A stretch of DNA of 64,000 nt from Anaerolineaceae bacterium (GCA_002699585.1 PABP01000021.1:310001-374000), one strand, 5' to 3'; shown: positions 1 to 8,976, counted from the stretch's first letter. Numbers and translations are program-made. Notes: a model not told the origin generated them from the letters alone.

Positions 1-537
1 CTCATCGAGGAAGCCACACAGGATTTGCGCTATGTGGAGCAGCTTGAGAGTGACATCGATATGGCCGCCAGTTGGCCGGAAATTGATGATGTCATCCGCG
101 AATTACGCAAGATGGGGTTAATCGACCGCGATAAGAAAATGCGGCAGATTGGCGGTGGCAATCGCACAGCGCCCATGCGCTTTACGCCCGATGGCTACGT
201 AATTTGGTTGGGGCGTAACAGCCGCCAGAACGAAGAAGTGACCTTTAAGAAGGCGAATCCGCAGGACTTATGGCTGCATGCGCGTGATGTGGCCGGTGCC
301 CACGTCGTCATCCGTGATGATGGACGGCGAATACCCGAAGAGCTGGTCGAGAAAGCAGCCTCAGTCGCGGCCTACTATAGTAAAGCGCGAGACGAAGCCA
401 GTGTCATAGTCGATGTGACGCACATCAAATATGTAAAGGGCATCAAGGGTGCTGGGCCGGGTATGGTCACGTATCGCAATGAACGCACCGTCACAGTCAC
501 CCCACAAAATGAGGAGGTTTTTGAAGATGGCTCGTAA
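1..537 (+). CDS. RqcH/NFACT family protein, C-terminal part (5' truncated by window)
   Basis: The reading frame is open from base 1 and ends at TAA 535-537, so only about 178 C-terminal codons are present. The motif DLWLHARDVAGAHVVIR, followed by a helix rich in small residues (VEKAASVAAYYSKAR), is the NFACT-R (DUF814) RNA-binding domain. In RqcH/FbpA proteins this domain binds the 60S/50S-tRNA interface during alanine tailing of stalled nascent chains. The N-terminal NFACT-N domain with its Asp-Arg motif lies outside the window, so full RqcH activity cannot be judged. The last 11 bases overlap the next gene, and its Shine-Dalgarno (GAGGAGG, about 511-517) lies inside this gene, so the two are translationally coupled. 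Confidence 0.85.
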   Translation, partial: LIEEATQDLRYVEQLESDIDMAASWPEIDDVIRELRKMGLIDRDKKMRQIGGGNRTAPMRFTPDGYVIWLGRNSRQNEEVTFKKANPQDLWLHARDVAGAHVVIRDDGRRIPEELVEKAASVAAYYSKARDEASVIVDVTHIKYVKGIKGAGPGMVTYRNERTVTVTPQNEEVFEDGS

Positions 538-1348
538 AAATCAAGATATTGATGTATTGACTCCCAAACCGCTCAGTACCGTAAACCTGTCGGATTATGC
601 CACGCGCTATGAAGGCGACATGGATAAGAAGACAGCTAAGGCGCTGGAACAGCAGTATGAGGAACGCCTGTTTACGCTCCAGGAAATGCTCTATGCGCAG
701 GGCAAAAAGGCCTTACTCATTGTTTTGCAAGCGATGGATGCGGGCGGCAAAGACAGCACGATTAAGCATGTCTTTGACTACGTTAATCCACAGGGTATTC
801 ATGTGCATAGCTTCAAAGTACCCACTGCCGAGGAACTCGCCCACGATTTCTTGTGGCGTATCCACAAGCGCACCCCGGCGAAGGGTTATATCGGCATTTT
901 CAATCGCAGCCATTACGAAGATGTCCTCGTTGTGCGCGTGAACAACCTTGTTCCCAAAGAGGTCTGGAAAGAGCGTTACGAACTCATCAACAATTTTGAG
1001 CGTATCCTGACTGAAAACGGCACACACATCCTCAAGTTCTATTTGCACCTGAGCAAAGAAGAACAGCGTGAGCGCTTTCAGGACCGGTTGGATCGACCAG
1101 AGAAGAATTGGAAGTTCTCTAAGGGAGATCTTGCTGTACGCGAACAGTGGGACGATTATATGCGCGCGTATGAGGATGTCCTGACTAAGTGCAATACGGA
1201 ATACGCGCCCTGGCATATTGTCCCAGCGGACCGTAAATGGTATCGCAACTACGTGATTACCAAGCGTATTGTCGAGGAATTGGAAAACATGGGACTGGCG
1301 TACCCTGAGCCAGAAGACAACCTGGATGATGTCGTCATCCCGGACTAG
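527..1348 (+). CDS. ppk2: Polyphosphate kinase 2 family protein
   Basis: PPK2 enzymes transfer phosphate between polyphosphate and AMP, ADP or GDP in the cytoplasm. The 273-residue product has the expected single-domain length. It shows the Walker A-like loop MDAGGKDS (residues 70-77), the Walker B-type segment FNRSHYEDVLVVRV (about 125-138) and the lid-module stretch RLDRPEKNWKFS (about 205-215). I chose ATG 527 rather than upstream alternatives because GAGGAGG sits about ten bases before it and family members begin close to this point. It overlaps the RqcH-like gene by 11 bases. The phosphorylation class (I, II or III) cannot be fixed by eye, but the sequence resembles the nucleotide-forming, single-domain classes. 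Confidence 0.9.
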   Translation: MARKNQDIDVLTPKPLSTVNLSDYATRYEGDMDKKTAKALEQQYEERLFTLQEMLYAQGKKALLIVLQAMDAGGKDSTIKHVFDYVNPQGIHVHSFKVPTAEELAHDFLWRIHKRTPAKGYIGIFNRSHYEDVLVVRVNNLVPKEVWKERYELINNFERILTENGTHILKFYLHLSKEEQRERFQDRLDRPEKNWKFSKGDLAVREQWDDYMRAYEDVLTKCNTEYAPWHIVPADRKWYRNYVITKRIVEELENMGLAYPEPEDNLDDVVIPD

Positions 1349-1374
1349 GAAAGTCTGGTCTCTGTTAGATAGCG

Positions 1375-2577
1375 TCAGCGCATGACGCGGCGTGCCGCAT
1401 CCAAAACATCGCTAACTGGGATGTTACGCACACACGGATGATACTCCGGCGGGTCGTCGCCCCAGTCAAGGATGCGGCAGGGGCGACAGCCAATATGACT
1501 GGTCAGCACCATCTGGCGATCACTGTCTCCCCAGGGCTTGAACTCAACAGGGTCGGCTGGACCGAATAGGCTTACAGTTGGGGCGTCAACTGCGGCTGCC
1601 AGATGCATGGGGCCGCTGTCTGCACCGAGTACGGCGCTGGCATGCTGGTAGAGAGCGGCCAATTGCCCCAGGCTGAGGTCCCCTGCGGCGGAAAACGCCG
1701 GGTAGCGCATATGGCTCTTGATGCTTGTGACAGTGGATTGTTCCGCCATTGTTCCCGTGAAGATCACAGCAAAATCGAATTGTTCGGTCAACGTGTCTGC
1801 GACTGCGGCCCACTTCTCGTCTTCCCACAATTTAGTCCAACTGCCGGAGCCGGGATGAACACACAGCAAACGTTTCTTACTAATCCCCACATGTTGTAGG
1901 TAACTAGCTGCGTAATCACGATCCTCGTCGGATGGCTCAAATGTATAGTGTATGTCCATTGGCGCTGCTGAATCTGCCCATGTGTCGACGAGCCGCATAT
2001 TTTGCTGGATGACATGCTCGTTTTGTAGAGGGATGCTCTCAGATAGGAATGGGCTGACATCCTTCACATTATAGCCAATCCGTCGCCGAATACCGGAAGC
2101 ATGGGCCAGCATTGCCCCCCACCAATGGTCAGGTCGCAGAATAATAGCCGCCGAATAGTTCAGCCTGCGCAAATTCCGCGAGACATGAATCAAATACTGA
2201 TACGGCGCGAGCATGCTCGTTTTTTCTTCGTTGCGGTCAAATCCTGGGAAGTTAATCGTTAAGACGCGGTCGATTTCCTTATAATTGGCCAGGATATTAG
2301 CCGCCCACGGGCCAGCCAAAACATGAATTTCTGTAGCGGTATCGGCTTGTTTGACAGCCCGGATGGCTGGCGTTGCCAGCAGCATATCGCCAATATGATC
2401 GGGCTTGATGAATAGAATGCGATTCATCGGCTTGGGCAGGGGCGTATATGGGAACTTCGACATGCTACGCAGCATATAGTGACGTACCATGTGTTGTAGC
2501 GGTCGTTGGTGGAATGCTGCCGTCAGCATTTGATTCCGGCGTACGAGGGCATCTTTATCCAATTTGTAGCTCCTCAT
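1375..2577 (-). CDS. Glycosyltransferase family 9 (heptosyltransferase-like)
   Basis: A 400-residue protein with the GT9 hallmarks: RILFIKPDHIGDMLLATPA near residues 53-71, the donor-binding HPGSGSWTKLW near 240-250 and DSGPMHLAAAVDAPTVSLFG near 320-340. A C-terminal Cys cluster (CRPCRI...HPCV) is common in this family. Family members add ADP-heptose or related sugars to envelope glycans; the donor here is unknown. It overlaps the upstream glycosyltransferase by 23 bases. The ATG at 2577 has no clear Shine-Dalgarno. A TTG at 2562 lies just after GAGGAG and overlaps the upstream TAA, so it could be the real start. It is convergent with ppk2, with only 26 bases between the stops. Confidence 0.88.
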   Translation of the reverse strand: MRSYKLDKDALVRRNQMLTAAFHQRPLQHMVRHYMLRSMSKFPYTPLPKPMNRILFIKPDHIGDMLLATPAIRAVKQADTATEIHVLAGPWAANILANYKEIDRVLTINFPGFDRNEEKTSMLAPYQYLIHVSRNLRRLNYSAAIILRPDHWWGAMLAHASGIRRRIGYNVKDVSPFLSESIPLQNEHVIQQNMRLVDTWADSAAPMDIHYTFEPSDEDRDYAASYLQHVGISKKRLLCVHPGSGSWTKLWEDEKWAAVADTLTEQFDFAVIFTGTMAEQSTVTSIKSHMRYPAFSAAGDLSLGQLAALYQHASAVLGADSGPMHLAAAVDAPTVSLFGPADPVEFKPWGDSDRQMVLTSHIGCRPCRILDWGDDPPEYHPCVRNIPVSDVLDAARRVMR

Positions 2578-3763
2578 AAACAGCTAGCAAGCGCGGAATG
2601 AGGACCGACCAATCATAATGCCGCCGGACGGCATCTTGTGCCTTTTTGCCTAAGCGGAGCCGTTCCTGACGGTCAGTCAGCAGCGTGTCGATAGCCTCTG
2701 CGAACGTCTGCTCCTCGTTGACGATGACCAGTGCAGACCGAGCGTCGTCATGTAGGCCCGATGCTGCCAGGTCGGTCGCTGCAATCGCACACCCACAAGC
2801 CATGGCTTCCAGAATTTTTAGTCGAGTGCCGCTCCCCATGCGCAGAGGCGCGATATAAACGTCGGTATTGTGCAGATAGGGCAGGACGGAATCGACCCAG
2901 CCCGTGAGTTGGATATTTGGCATTTCTAGTAGTGGTGCAAGCTGTGCATGGGACTTCTGTCCGACAATCGTCAGATTTACAGATTGCTTTATCAGTGGCA
3001 GTATCTTGTTTGTGAACCACAACATGGCGTCCACATTGGGTCGATAATCCATCTTCCCCGTGAAAATGACGCTGTTTTCTCCCAGATAAAGTGTTTTTTG
3101 TTGCTGATCTTGATAAGCATCCACATGAATACCACTGGGGACCACATGAACCTTTTTCCCTGGCGTATAAACTTGTAGCAGTTTGGCATCTTCAGGTGAT
3201 ACAGCGATGACTGCATCGGCCATCTGGCACAATGACTTTTCGTAAGTATGGATGCGGCGGCTCTGTATCCAGGAATAGCCAGCAACTAACCATCGGCGTG
3301 GGTTGGCGCGGTCTACTTTGGCGATGACGCGTTGTAGCTCAGCTTCGGCGTTAAATGTGTCAAAGACGATAGCCGTTTTGCTCTCTCGCCGAACAGTCGG
3401 AATGTAGCAGGCAACTTCAATGCCCTCGAACTGGACAATATCAAATGTCTGCTGCTGGAGTAGCCGGACCAACGCTTGCTCAAATATCTCGCTGTAGAAT
3501 CGACGAGCGATATCAGCTTCACCTGTCAGGAGCAGGTCTTTTAGTCTGTTAATTTTACTGCGGCGGGGCGGCTCAATCGTGATGATATCGCGGCAGTACG
3601 TATTCAGCGGCGTCTCGGGTAGGCGATCTGTAGGATCACCAAATGTCAGCAGGGTGATGGCATGTCCGGCCTCGGCCAATCCGCGCAGGATGCCATAGGC
3701 ACGCAGTGCACCGCCAGAAGCGGGCGGGTATGGGAGGGCGGCTGTGATGAGTAAAATCTGCAA
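2555..3763 (-). CDS. Glycosyltransferase family 4 (GT-B fold)
   Basis: A 402-residue GT-B protein. The N-terminal Rossmann half has a glycine-rich acceptor loop (PYPPASGGALRAYGIL, residues 11-26). The C-terminal half has VIFTGKMDYRPNVDAM and the retaining GT4 E-x7-E region (EAMACGCAIAATDL). It probably transfers a nucleotide-sugar residue to a surface glycan at the inner face of the membrane. The start is TTG at 3763 with CAGGACC upstream. It lies 46 bases downstream of another GT4 gene and overlaps the following GT9 gene, so the three form one glycan-assembly operon. Acceptor and sugar are unknown. Confidence 0.88.
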   Translation of the reverse strand: MQILLITAALPYPPASGGALRAYGILRGLAEAGHAITLLTFGDPTDRLPETPLNTYCRDIITIEPPRRSKINRLKDLLLTGEADIARRFYSEIFEQALVRLLQQQTFDIVQFEGIEVACYIPTVRRESKTAIVFDTFNAEAELQRVIAKVDRANPRRWLVAGYSWIQSRRIHTYEKSLCQMADAVIAVSPEDAKLLQVYTPGKKVHVVPSGIHVDAYQDQQQKTLYLGENSVIFTGKMDYRPNVDAMLWFTNKILPLIKQSVNLTIVGQKSHAQLAPLLEMPNIQLTGWVDSVLPYLHNTDVYIAPLRMGSGTRLKILEAMACGCAIAATDLAASGLHDDARSALVIVNEEQTFAEAIDTLLTDRQERLRLGKKAQDAVRRHYDWSVLIPRLLAVYEELQIG

Positions 3764-3809
3764 AATCAGGTCCTGATGATGAAGTATATCTGCTGCGGAT
3801 TATAGGAGG

Positions 3810-4910
3810 TCATAGCACGGATTGATAGACATCGAGCGCGATTTGGGCGGATTTTGCCCAGGTGAATTGTTTTGCACGTTCAATGGCGTTGGCTTCCATG
3901 TTCGTTCGCCAAACCGTATCTGACAGTGCCTTTTTGAGCGCCTCAGCGATGGCATCCACGTCCTCTGGATCAAATTGCAGGCCGACTTCTCCCATAACTT
4001 CTGGGAATGAGGATCGATTGCTGGCAATCGGAACTGTTCCGCAAGCCATTGCTTCCAGAATCGGCAGTCCAAAGCCCTCATAAAACGAGGTTGCAGCCAG
4101 CACAATTGCCAGATTGTAGACGGTAGGTAGTTGATCATCTTCGATATCACTGCGCCAGATAATGTGCTCGTTGATGCCTAGCGCGTCAATTTGGGCGCGT
4201 GTTTCCTCGAACAACCAACCCGGTCGCCCCACGAGCACGACTGGCGGCGCATCCGGTAGTTCTATGAGTAGCTCTTTGTACGCTTTGATCAAACCCAGGA
4301 TGTTTTTGCGCGGTTCATAGGTGCCCACATGCAAGATGTATGTCTCTGGCAATCCCAGTGCTTGGCGTTCTTTTTCCAACTGATCGGTTGACATAACCCT
4401 ATAACGTGAATGAACGCCATGTGGTTGCACAGTGATTTTTTCAGCGGGCACATGCAGCATCGACATCAGATCATGTCGGGTGCTATCGCTGACAGCCAGA
4501 ATATGATCCGTATGCTGGCACACTGCGCCAATTTGGTCGTTATAGTAGCGACGGGCATCGGTAGTGAGATAGTCTGGATAATGCAAGAATGTCAGGTCGT
4601 GCACGGTGATGACATGCCGCCTCGCGCCTCGGTAGGGCGCTATAAAATCGGGACTGTGCAGCACATCCAGCCGATACGGCGTTAATTCAACTGATAGGGC
4701 CAACCGTTCGAGCCGATGATGGGGTGGCGTCCACAGACGTTTTTCGCGAAAGTCTGTGTCGATACGATGCTGTGCTTTATGATGCTGAAAGAGGGTGATG
4801 TCCGCACCTGAGGCTAAATCATCAAGGCCCAGCGCTAATTCTCGTATGTAGGTGCTGATGCCCCCATCTCGGTATGCCAGTAAGCGTGCGTCGATGCCAA
4901 TTCGTTTCAT
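3810..4910 (-). CDS. Glycosyltransferase family 4 (GT-B fold, mannosyltransferase-like)
   Basis: A 366-residue single GT-B unit of ordinary family length. The sequence begins MKRIGIDARLLAYRDGGIST, typical of GT4 proteins, whose glycine loop binds the acceptor. The C-terminal nucleotide-sugar half shows ILHVGTYEPRKNILGLIKAY and the EGFGLPILEAMACGTVP motif with the conserved Glu pair. It heads the three-gene glycosyltransferase group (then GT4, then GT9), all on the minus strand. The likely role is building an exopolysaccharide or glycolipid. The sugar specificity cannot be read from the sequence. Confidence 0.9.
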   Translation of the reverse strand: MKRIGIDARLLAYRDGGISTYIRELALGLDDLASGADITLFQHHKAQHRIDTDFREKRLWTPPHHRLERLALSVELTPYRLDVLHSPDFIAPYRGARRHVITVHDLTFLHYPDYLTTDARRYYNDQIGAVCQHTDHILAVSDSTRHDLMSMLHVPAEKITVQPHGVHSRYRVMSTDQLEKERQALGLPETYILHVGTYEPRKNILGLIKAYKELLIELPDAPPVVLVGRPGWLFEETRAQIDALGINEHIIWRSDIEDDQLPTVYNLAIVLAATSFYEGFGLPILEAMACGTVPIASNRSSFPEVMGEVGLQFDPEDVDAIAEALKKALSDTVWRTNMEANAIERAKQFTWAKSAQIALDVYQSVL

Positions 4911-4961
4911 GCAAGCAGTATAACGACCGCATCAACGGCATACCAGACACATTTTGATGAC

Positions 4962-5258
4962 TCAGTCGTAACGCCGGAACAGTGTACGCCACATAACTGG
5001 CCATAGTCCGAAGACGATCACCACAAACAGGCAGCCGCCACTGAGGAAGGCGTTTGTCGTCGTTGATAGCAGTGCGACAATCGTGAACATAATCAAGCTG
5101 GCGCATCCACTTACAGGGAACACCAGACATCCGACACAGCCATCTTTGCGGCTGCGCAGGGCGGCGAGGAAGTAAAACAGGCCGATACATAACACGATGC
5201 CCATACGGATGGCATCTGCTATGCGGATCGTAGCAAGCCCATGCATGTGATTTATCAC
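4962..5258 (-). CDS. Small putative membrane protein, function unknown
   Basis: A 98-residue frame starting with GTG at 5258, or possibly the in-frame ATG at 5246. It has hydrophobic stretches at about residues 20-36 (GIVLCIGLFYFLAAL) and 55-90, separated by a basic, Cys-containing loop (RSRKDGCVGC), so two or three membrane passes are likely. It has no recognisable family. Its position on the coding strand between the solute-binding protein and the glycosyltransferases, without overlap, makes it a reasonable small gene. The Shine-Dalgarno is weak, and the alternative frame on the same strand (4822-5190) looks like a shadow. Confidence 0.5.
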   Translation of the reverse strand: MINHMHGLATIRIADAIRMGIVLCIGLFYFLAALRSRKDGCVGCLVFPVSGCASLIMFTIVALLSTTTNAFLSGGCLFVVIVFGLWPVMWRTLFRRYD

Positions 5259-5332
5259 TCTTATTGTGGCCGAGGCTTCTATACGATACGCTAGAATGTG
5301 TGGTTGCTGTCCCCCAGTAAATGGGGGATTGC

Positions 5333-6097
5333 CTAGAACCAGCTTTCGATCATCTGGCCAAGTGTGCCATCTGTCATGAGATCATCTAGTACGCTATTGA
5401 TCTGTTGCGCCAACCCTGGCCGATCTTTGGCAACCGCGATGGCATAGGGCACACTGCTCACCCAAGTGATTTGGAAATCCGATTCATCCTCATACAGATA
5501 ATACGTAGTCGCATCAACCAGCGCCGTATCTGCATCGCCCAGACGCATAGCATCCAGGGCGTAACTGGCGAACTCATAGGGCCGTCGCTCGAGTCCTTCA
5601 ATGCGTACTTGCCATTGGCGTGTGGTCGTGTCCGCTTCAGAGCCATATGCAAATGCGACTGATTGCCCCCGTAATTCCGTTGTCAGGTCATCATATGTCT
5701 GACTCATACTGACGAGCAGCAGACCATCGTCATAATAAGGTTGTGAATACATCACATCGGCTGTTTTTGTCATGTCGACAGCCAACATGGCGACGACGCA
5801 ATCCACTTGATTGTTGATGAGCGCATCGTAGCGGCTGTCATAATTAACAATCACTAATTGAACAGGTGTGCCCAGTTTCGTACCGATAGCTTTAGCCAGT
5901 TCGACTTCAAAACCCTGAAATGCATCGTCTACAATCGCAGCAAAAGGCGGCACAGTGGGGTCGATGCCTACGCGCAGGATGTCCCCTGGTGCAATCTTGC
6001 CCTGTGCTTCCCGACTGCTACTGAAGAGGGCATATGCCACCACGATTACCAGTGGAATAGCGAACCAGATCAGTCGTTTGTAGGTGGTGGCAACCAT
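5333..6097 (-). CDS. Membrane-anchored extracellular solute-binding protein, family 3
   Basis: A 254-residue protein with an uncleaved-looking N-terminal membrane segment (about residues 8-25, LIWFAIPLVIVVAYALF) followed by a complete SBP_bac_3 fold. It begins LRVGIDPTVPPFA and has the family signature GFEVELAKAIGTKLG. Such domains bind polar amino acids or small organic acids outside the membrane. No permease or ATPase lies next to it, so it may act as an orphan sensor or pair with a distant transporter. Its first 28 bases overlap the upstream glycosidase-like gene, implying co-transcription. Confidence 0.85.
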   Translation of the reverse strand: MVATTYKRLIWFAIPLVIVVAYALFSSSREAQGKIAPGDILRVGIDPTVPPFAAIVDDAFQGFEVELAKAIGTKLGTPVQLVIVNYDSRYDALINNQVDCVVAMLAVDMTKTADVMYSQPYYDDGLLLVSMSQTYDDLTTELRGQSVAFAYGSEADTTTRQWQVRIEGLERRPYEFASYALDAMRLGDADTALVDATTYYLYEDESDFQITWVSSVPYAIAVAKDRPGLAQQINSVLDDLMTDGTLGQMIESWF

Positions 6098-7227
6098 AAT
6101 TCATCATCTTGATTTTGATCGAGTGCATAGGCTTGCAGCGCGAAGTATATCGGTTTTGGTACGAATGCTGTATTCACCAGGGCGAAATTGTCCCGCTGGC
6201 TATAAGTTGTTTGTGGATAGCGAAAAACCCAGATACACATCGCTTGCAACCAGGGCCAGTTGGCCTCTGCGTAAGTATAGGCATCCACCGTGTATTGGGA
6301 TCTTTGAGCGGGCGTCACACTGTTGACCGCGCGTGGATGGTCATTCCAGCCTGTTTCTGTGATAAATACACGCGTAGCTGTATCATCGTATGTTTCCATG
6401 ATCTCTCTTAACAGTTCCGCTCGCCGGAAATTGAGCACATGCTGAGATGGGGCTGTCCCTGCTGGGGACGTGAATCCATAGGTATGCACAGCCAGGGCGT
6501 CGAAATAATCATCCCCACCTGCTTCATATATGGCGCGCAAATAGTCGAGATCGTTCATGGCGCTCTGGCTTGTAGCCTCTTCCAATGTGGGTGCGAGTGC
6601 GCCTGCCAGTACATGGATGTCAGGCTGGGCGGCCTTCACCATTGGATAAACTGTTTGCAGTAGTTCCACATACATCATGGGGTCTACGTCTTGAAACCCC
6701 CACTCAAACGCCAAATTAGGTTCATTCCAGATGATGATGTCCTCAACCGTATCGCCGTATCGCTCCACAAAAGCGACTGCAAATGCAGCGAATTCGTCAA
6801 AATACTCAGGTGTCAGGTAATTGCTTGTATGGTTTTCATTGCCGGATTGCCTTGCCCATTCAGGTACAAGCCCTAAGCGTGCAATGACCCGGATATCCTG
6901 GTTGTGTGCATGCAGCATAATCCGATCTGTTTGTGACCAATCAAACAGGCCCTCTGTGGATTCGATATAGGCCCAGGGGAAAAACTCGACGATGGTCGTT
7001 ACGCCCATATCACGCGCCATATCGAGCGTCTTCTGAATCTTCCATTCTTCAACTTCGTCAATCAAGCGAGTGTGGACACAAACAGGATGTGCCGGTGAGG
7101 CAATAGTTGCATCGCCGCGTAGGATTGCCTTGGGAGAGGGCGGAGAAAGAGCTTGAGCCACAATCCAAATCACGGCTATCCACATAGTAATGTATATAAA
7201 TAGACTACTATGCTTCCTGTTTGGCAA
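6070..7227 (-). CDS. Secreted glycoside hydrolase-like protein (clan GH-A, GH39/GH5-like)
   Basis: A 385-residue protein with one N-terminal membrane/signal segment (residues 9-27) and a (beta/alpha)8-type domain. Two clan GH-A landmarks are visible: the acid/base in IIIWNEPNLAF (Glu169) and the nucleophile in FITETGWND (Glu291). These Glu residues after beta strands 4 and 7 define retaining glycosidases. It is probably anchored outside the cell and trims or processes polysaccharide made by the neighbouring glycosyltransferases. The start is TTG at 7227, preceded by AAGGGG; downstream it overlaps the solute-binding protein gene. The exact family and substrate are uncertain. Confidence 0.8.
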   Translation of the reverse strand: MPNRKHSSLFIYITMWIAVIWIVAQALSPPSPKAILRGDATIASPAHPVCVHTRLIDEVEEWKIQKTLDMARDMGVTTIVEFFPWAYIESTEGLFDWSQTDRIMLHAHNQDIRVIARLGLVPEWARQSGNENHTSNYLTPEYFDEFAAFAVAFVERYGDTVEDIIIWNEPNLAFEWGFQDVDPMMYVELLQTVYPMVKAAQPDIHVLAGALAPTLEEATSQSAMNDLDYLRAIYEAGGDDYFDALAVHTYGFTSPAGTAPSQHVLNFRRAELLREIMETYDDTATRVFITETGWNDHPRAVNSVTPAQRSQYTVDAYTYAEANWPWLQAMCIWVFRYPQTTYSQRDNFALVNTAFVPKPIYFALQAYALDQNQDDELWLPPPTND

Positions 7228-7364
7228 CGTGAAGTACCCCTTGTAATACTTCTTAAGTTAATAATGCGTTACAATGAGTGTTACTCACAATTTTAAATTA
7301 ATTCTAAGTAAATTATTTTGATACAATTCTGTTATGATTAAGATAGTTTAGGGTGATTAGTCGT

Positions 7365-7380
7365 ATTCTTCATGAAGAAT
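7365..7380. promoter_or_regulatory. Perfect 16-bp palindrome upstream of the TIR-FGE gene
   Basis: ATTCTTCATGAAGAAT is its own reverse complement. It lies in a strikingly AT-rich 220-base divergent intergenic region, 66 bases before the TIR-FGE start. It is a candidate dimeric repressor or activator site. No convincing -35/-10 pair could be assigned next to it. Confidence 0.35.
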
Positions 7381-7446
7381 TGTGATTCATAAAGATAAAA
7401 TGCATTTAAGGGAGTGAGTGTTGTTTGATAATCAAGGTATTGAGTC

Positions 7447-8904
7447 ATGAAGCTCTTCTTTAGCTATGCCAGAGTAGACAAACCGACCGCCAACAAGCTG
7501 ATCGAACTGATGCAGATCCACGAGATCTGGTATGACCAGCGACTGTACAGCGGTGACAATTGGTGGACGACCATTGTCGACCAAATTGAACGGGCTGAGG
7601 GCTTTATCTACCTTATCTCTCCCGATTCCCTAAAGTCGGAATACTGCAACAAAGAATTCTTGCTGGCTGCGAATCAGAACAAGCACGTTTTCCCTGTGCT
7701 AATTCAGCCGCTTGACGATTTGCCAGAGCCGCTTTGCGACCTGACGACCATTGATATGTCTGAGGGCGTGAATGCTGTCAACATCACCCAGCTACACAAT
7801 GCCATCATCCTGGCCGAGCGTCAAGGATCATCGCGTGTTTATATCCCGGTCCCTGATGCGGAATCTGAACCAGCTTTCAATCGTGATACCTTTATGAAGG
7901 AAGCCGCCGAGGCTATCCGCGTCGAAGATTTCGATCATGCCGTCTTTTTACTCAAGATGGCCCTTGAGCGCAATCTAGATGACCCGACCGGGTTAGTGAA
8001 GATGATGCTCAAGCACGCCGAGGAGAAACTGGCGGAGCAAACACTTCTTCGTGCTGCCAGGCGGGATTACGAAGCGATTGTCGCTTTCCTCAAGCGTCCT
8101 GATACGCGCGAACTAGGTATTGAGGCCTTCGTGAAGTTTCGTCAGCAGTACCCGGATTACGACCCGGACAACATTGGCGAATTGGTCGCCACCGAACTGC
8201 TACCGAACCTGGCTTGGTGTGATGTCCCCGCAGGTGAGATCACGCTGACACACGGCAAGAAGCGTGTTACCTATCATGTCAATGCCTTCAAGATGAGCCA
8301 GTATCCCATCACGAATGCGCAGTATCAAATGTTCCTGGATGCGGATGATGGCTACTGTGATACCAACTGGTGGGATTTTTCCCATGATGCCTGTGTGTGG
8401 CGCAAGTACAACAAAAAGCCGCTCTCTTCAGGCGATGGCTTCGAAGATCATCCGCGGGTCAACGTGTGTTGGTACGAAGCGATGGCATTTTGCCGCTGGC
8501 TAAGCCAAAAAGTCGGTAAGAAAATTACGCTCCCAACAGAGACACAGTGGCGGCGTGCTGCCCAGGGCGACGACAATCGCCTGTACCCCTGGGGGACGCG
8601 CTTTGATGAAACGCTCTGCAACACGCGCGAGTCAAAGCTTAAGCATACAACAGACGTTCGTAAGTTTGCCAAAGGGGCTAGCCCTTATGGCGTGATGGAT
8701 ATGGCAGGCAACGTGTGGGAATGGTGCCGCAATATGGAATACGGCACCGTTGAGAATTATCTGGACGTATCGGGTAAGCAATCGCGCGTGGCGCGTGGGG
8801 GATCGTACTCTAGCCAGCGCTTGATGGTGCGCAACACACATCATATGATGTTCGCACCAGAGTCGCAGTGGAATACGGTCGGTTTCCGCGTGGTTTCTCT
8901 GTAG
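7447..8904 (+). CDS. TIR domain - FGE-sulfatase (SUMF1-like) fusion protein
   Basis: A 485-residue cytoplasmic-looking protein. Residues 1 to about 120 form a TIR domain (KLFFSYARVDKPTANKL; SPDSLKSEYCNKEF with a Glu at residue 70 in the usual NADase position). Residues about 130-250 are helical and charged. Residues about 255-485 are an FGE-sulfatase fold (MSQYPITNAQYQMFL, PTETQWRRAA, MDMAGNVWEW, ARGGSYSS, VGFRVV). TIR domains can cleave NAD+ or act in assembly. FGE folds are either formylglycine-forming enzymes or, more often in such fusions, C-type-lectin-like binding modules. A stand-alone gene with its own terminator, preceded by AAGG. Possible roles are stress or defence signalling; no partner gene is adjacent. 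Confidence 0.88.
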   Translation: MKLFFSYARVDKPTANKLIELMQIHEIWYDQRLYSGDNWWTTIVDQIERAEGFIYLISPDSLKSEYCNKEFLLAANQNKHVFPVLIQPLDDLPEPLCDLTTIDMSEGVNAVNITQLHNAIILAERQGSSRVYIPVPDAESEPAFNRDTFMKEAAEAIRVEDFDHAVFLLKMALERNLDDPTGLVKMMLKHAEEKLAEQTLLRAARRDYEAIVAFLKRPDTRELGIEAFVKFRQQYPDYDPDNIGELVATELLPNLAWCDVPAGEITLTHGKKRVTYHVNAFKMSQYPITNAQYQMFLDADDGYCDTNWWDFSHDACVWRKYNKKPLSSGDGFEDHPRVNVCWYEAMAFCRWLSQKVGKKITLPTETQWRRAAQGDDNRLYPWGTRFDETLCNTRESKLKHTTDVRKFAKGASPYGVMDMAGNVWEWCRNMEYGTVENYLDVSGKQSRVARGGSYSSQRLMVRNTHHMMFAPESQWNTVGFRVVSL

Positions 8905-8921
8905 CTCGATCGTCCAGAAGC

Positions 8922-8957
8922 AAAAAGGCGATGGTATTGCTACCGTCGCCTTTTTTT
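8922..8957. terminator. Strong bidirectional rho-independent terminator
   Basis: A 15-bp stem (one T-G pair) with a four-base TTGC loop and A/T tracts on both sides, located between the convergent TIR-FGE gene and msrA. It can serve both strands. Confidence 0.9.
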
Positions 8958-8976
8958 GTTTAATGACAGATTGAGT

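Noticed and set aside
449-526. A longer N-terminus for the polyphosphate kinase
   Set aside because: The extension overlaps the RqcH-like gene in another frame and lacks family similarity; ATG 527 has a strong Shine-Dalgarno.
1339-1358. A hairpin overlapping the ppk2 stop as a terminator
   Set aside because: The stem is only seven pairs with one G-T pair and has no T-tract.
5333-7227. A solute-binding protein plus glycosidase as part of a sugar ABC importer
   Set aside because: No permease or ATPase gene is adjacent, and the family 3 binding fold usually binds amino acids.
8790-8904. The FGE C-terminus as a variable region of a diversity-generating retroelement
   Set aside because: The RGGSY...GFRVV end is a normal FGE signature. 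No reverse transcriptase or template repeat is in the window and the Asn/Ser-rich adenine bias is absent.
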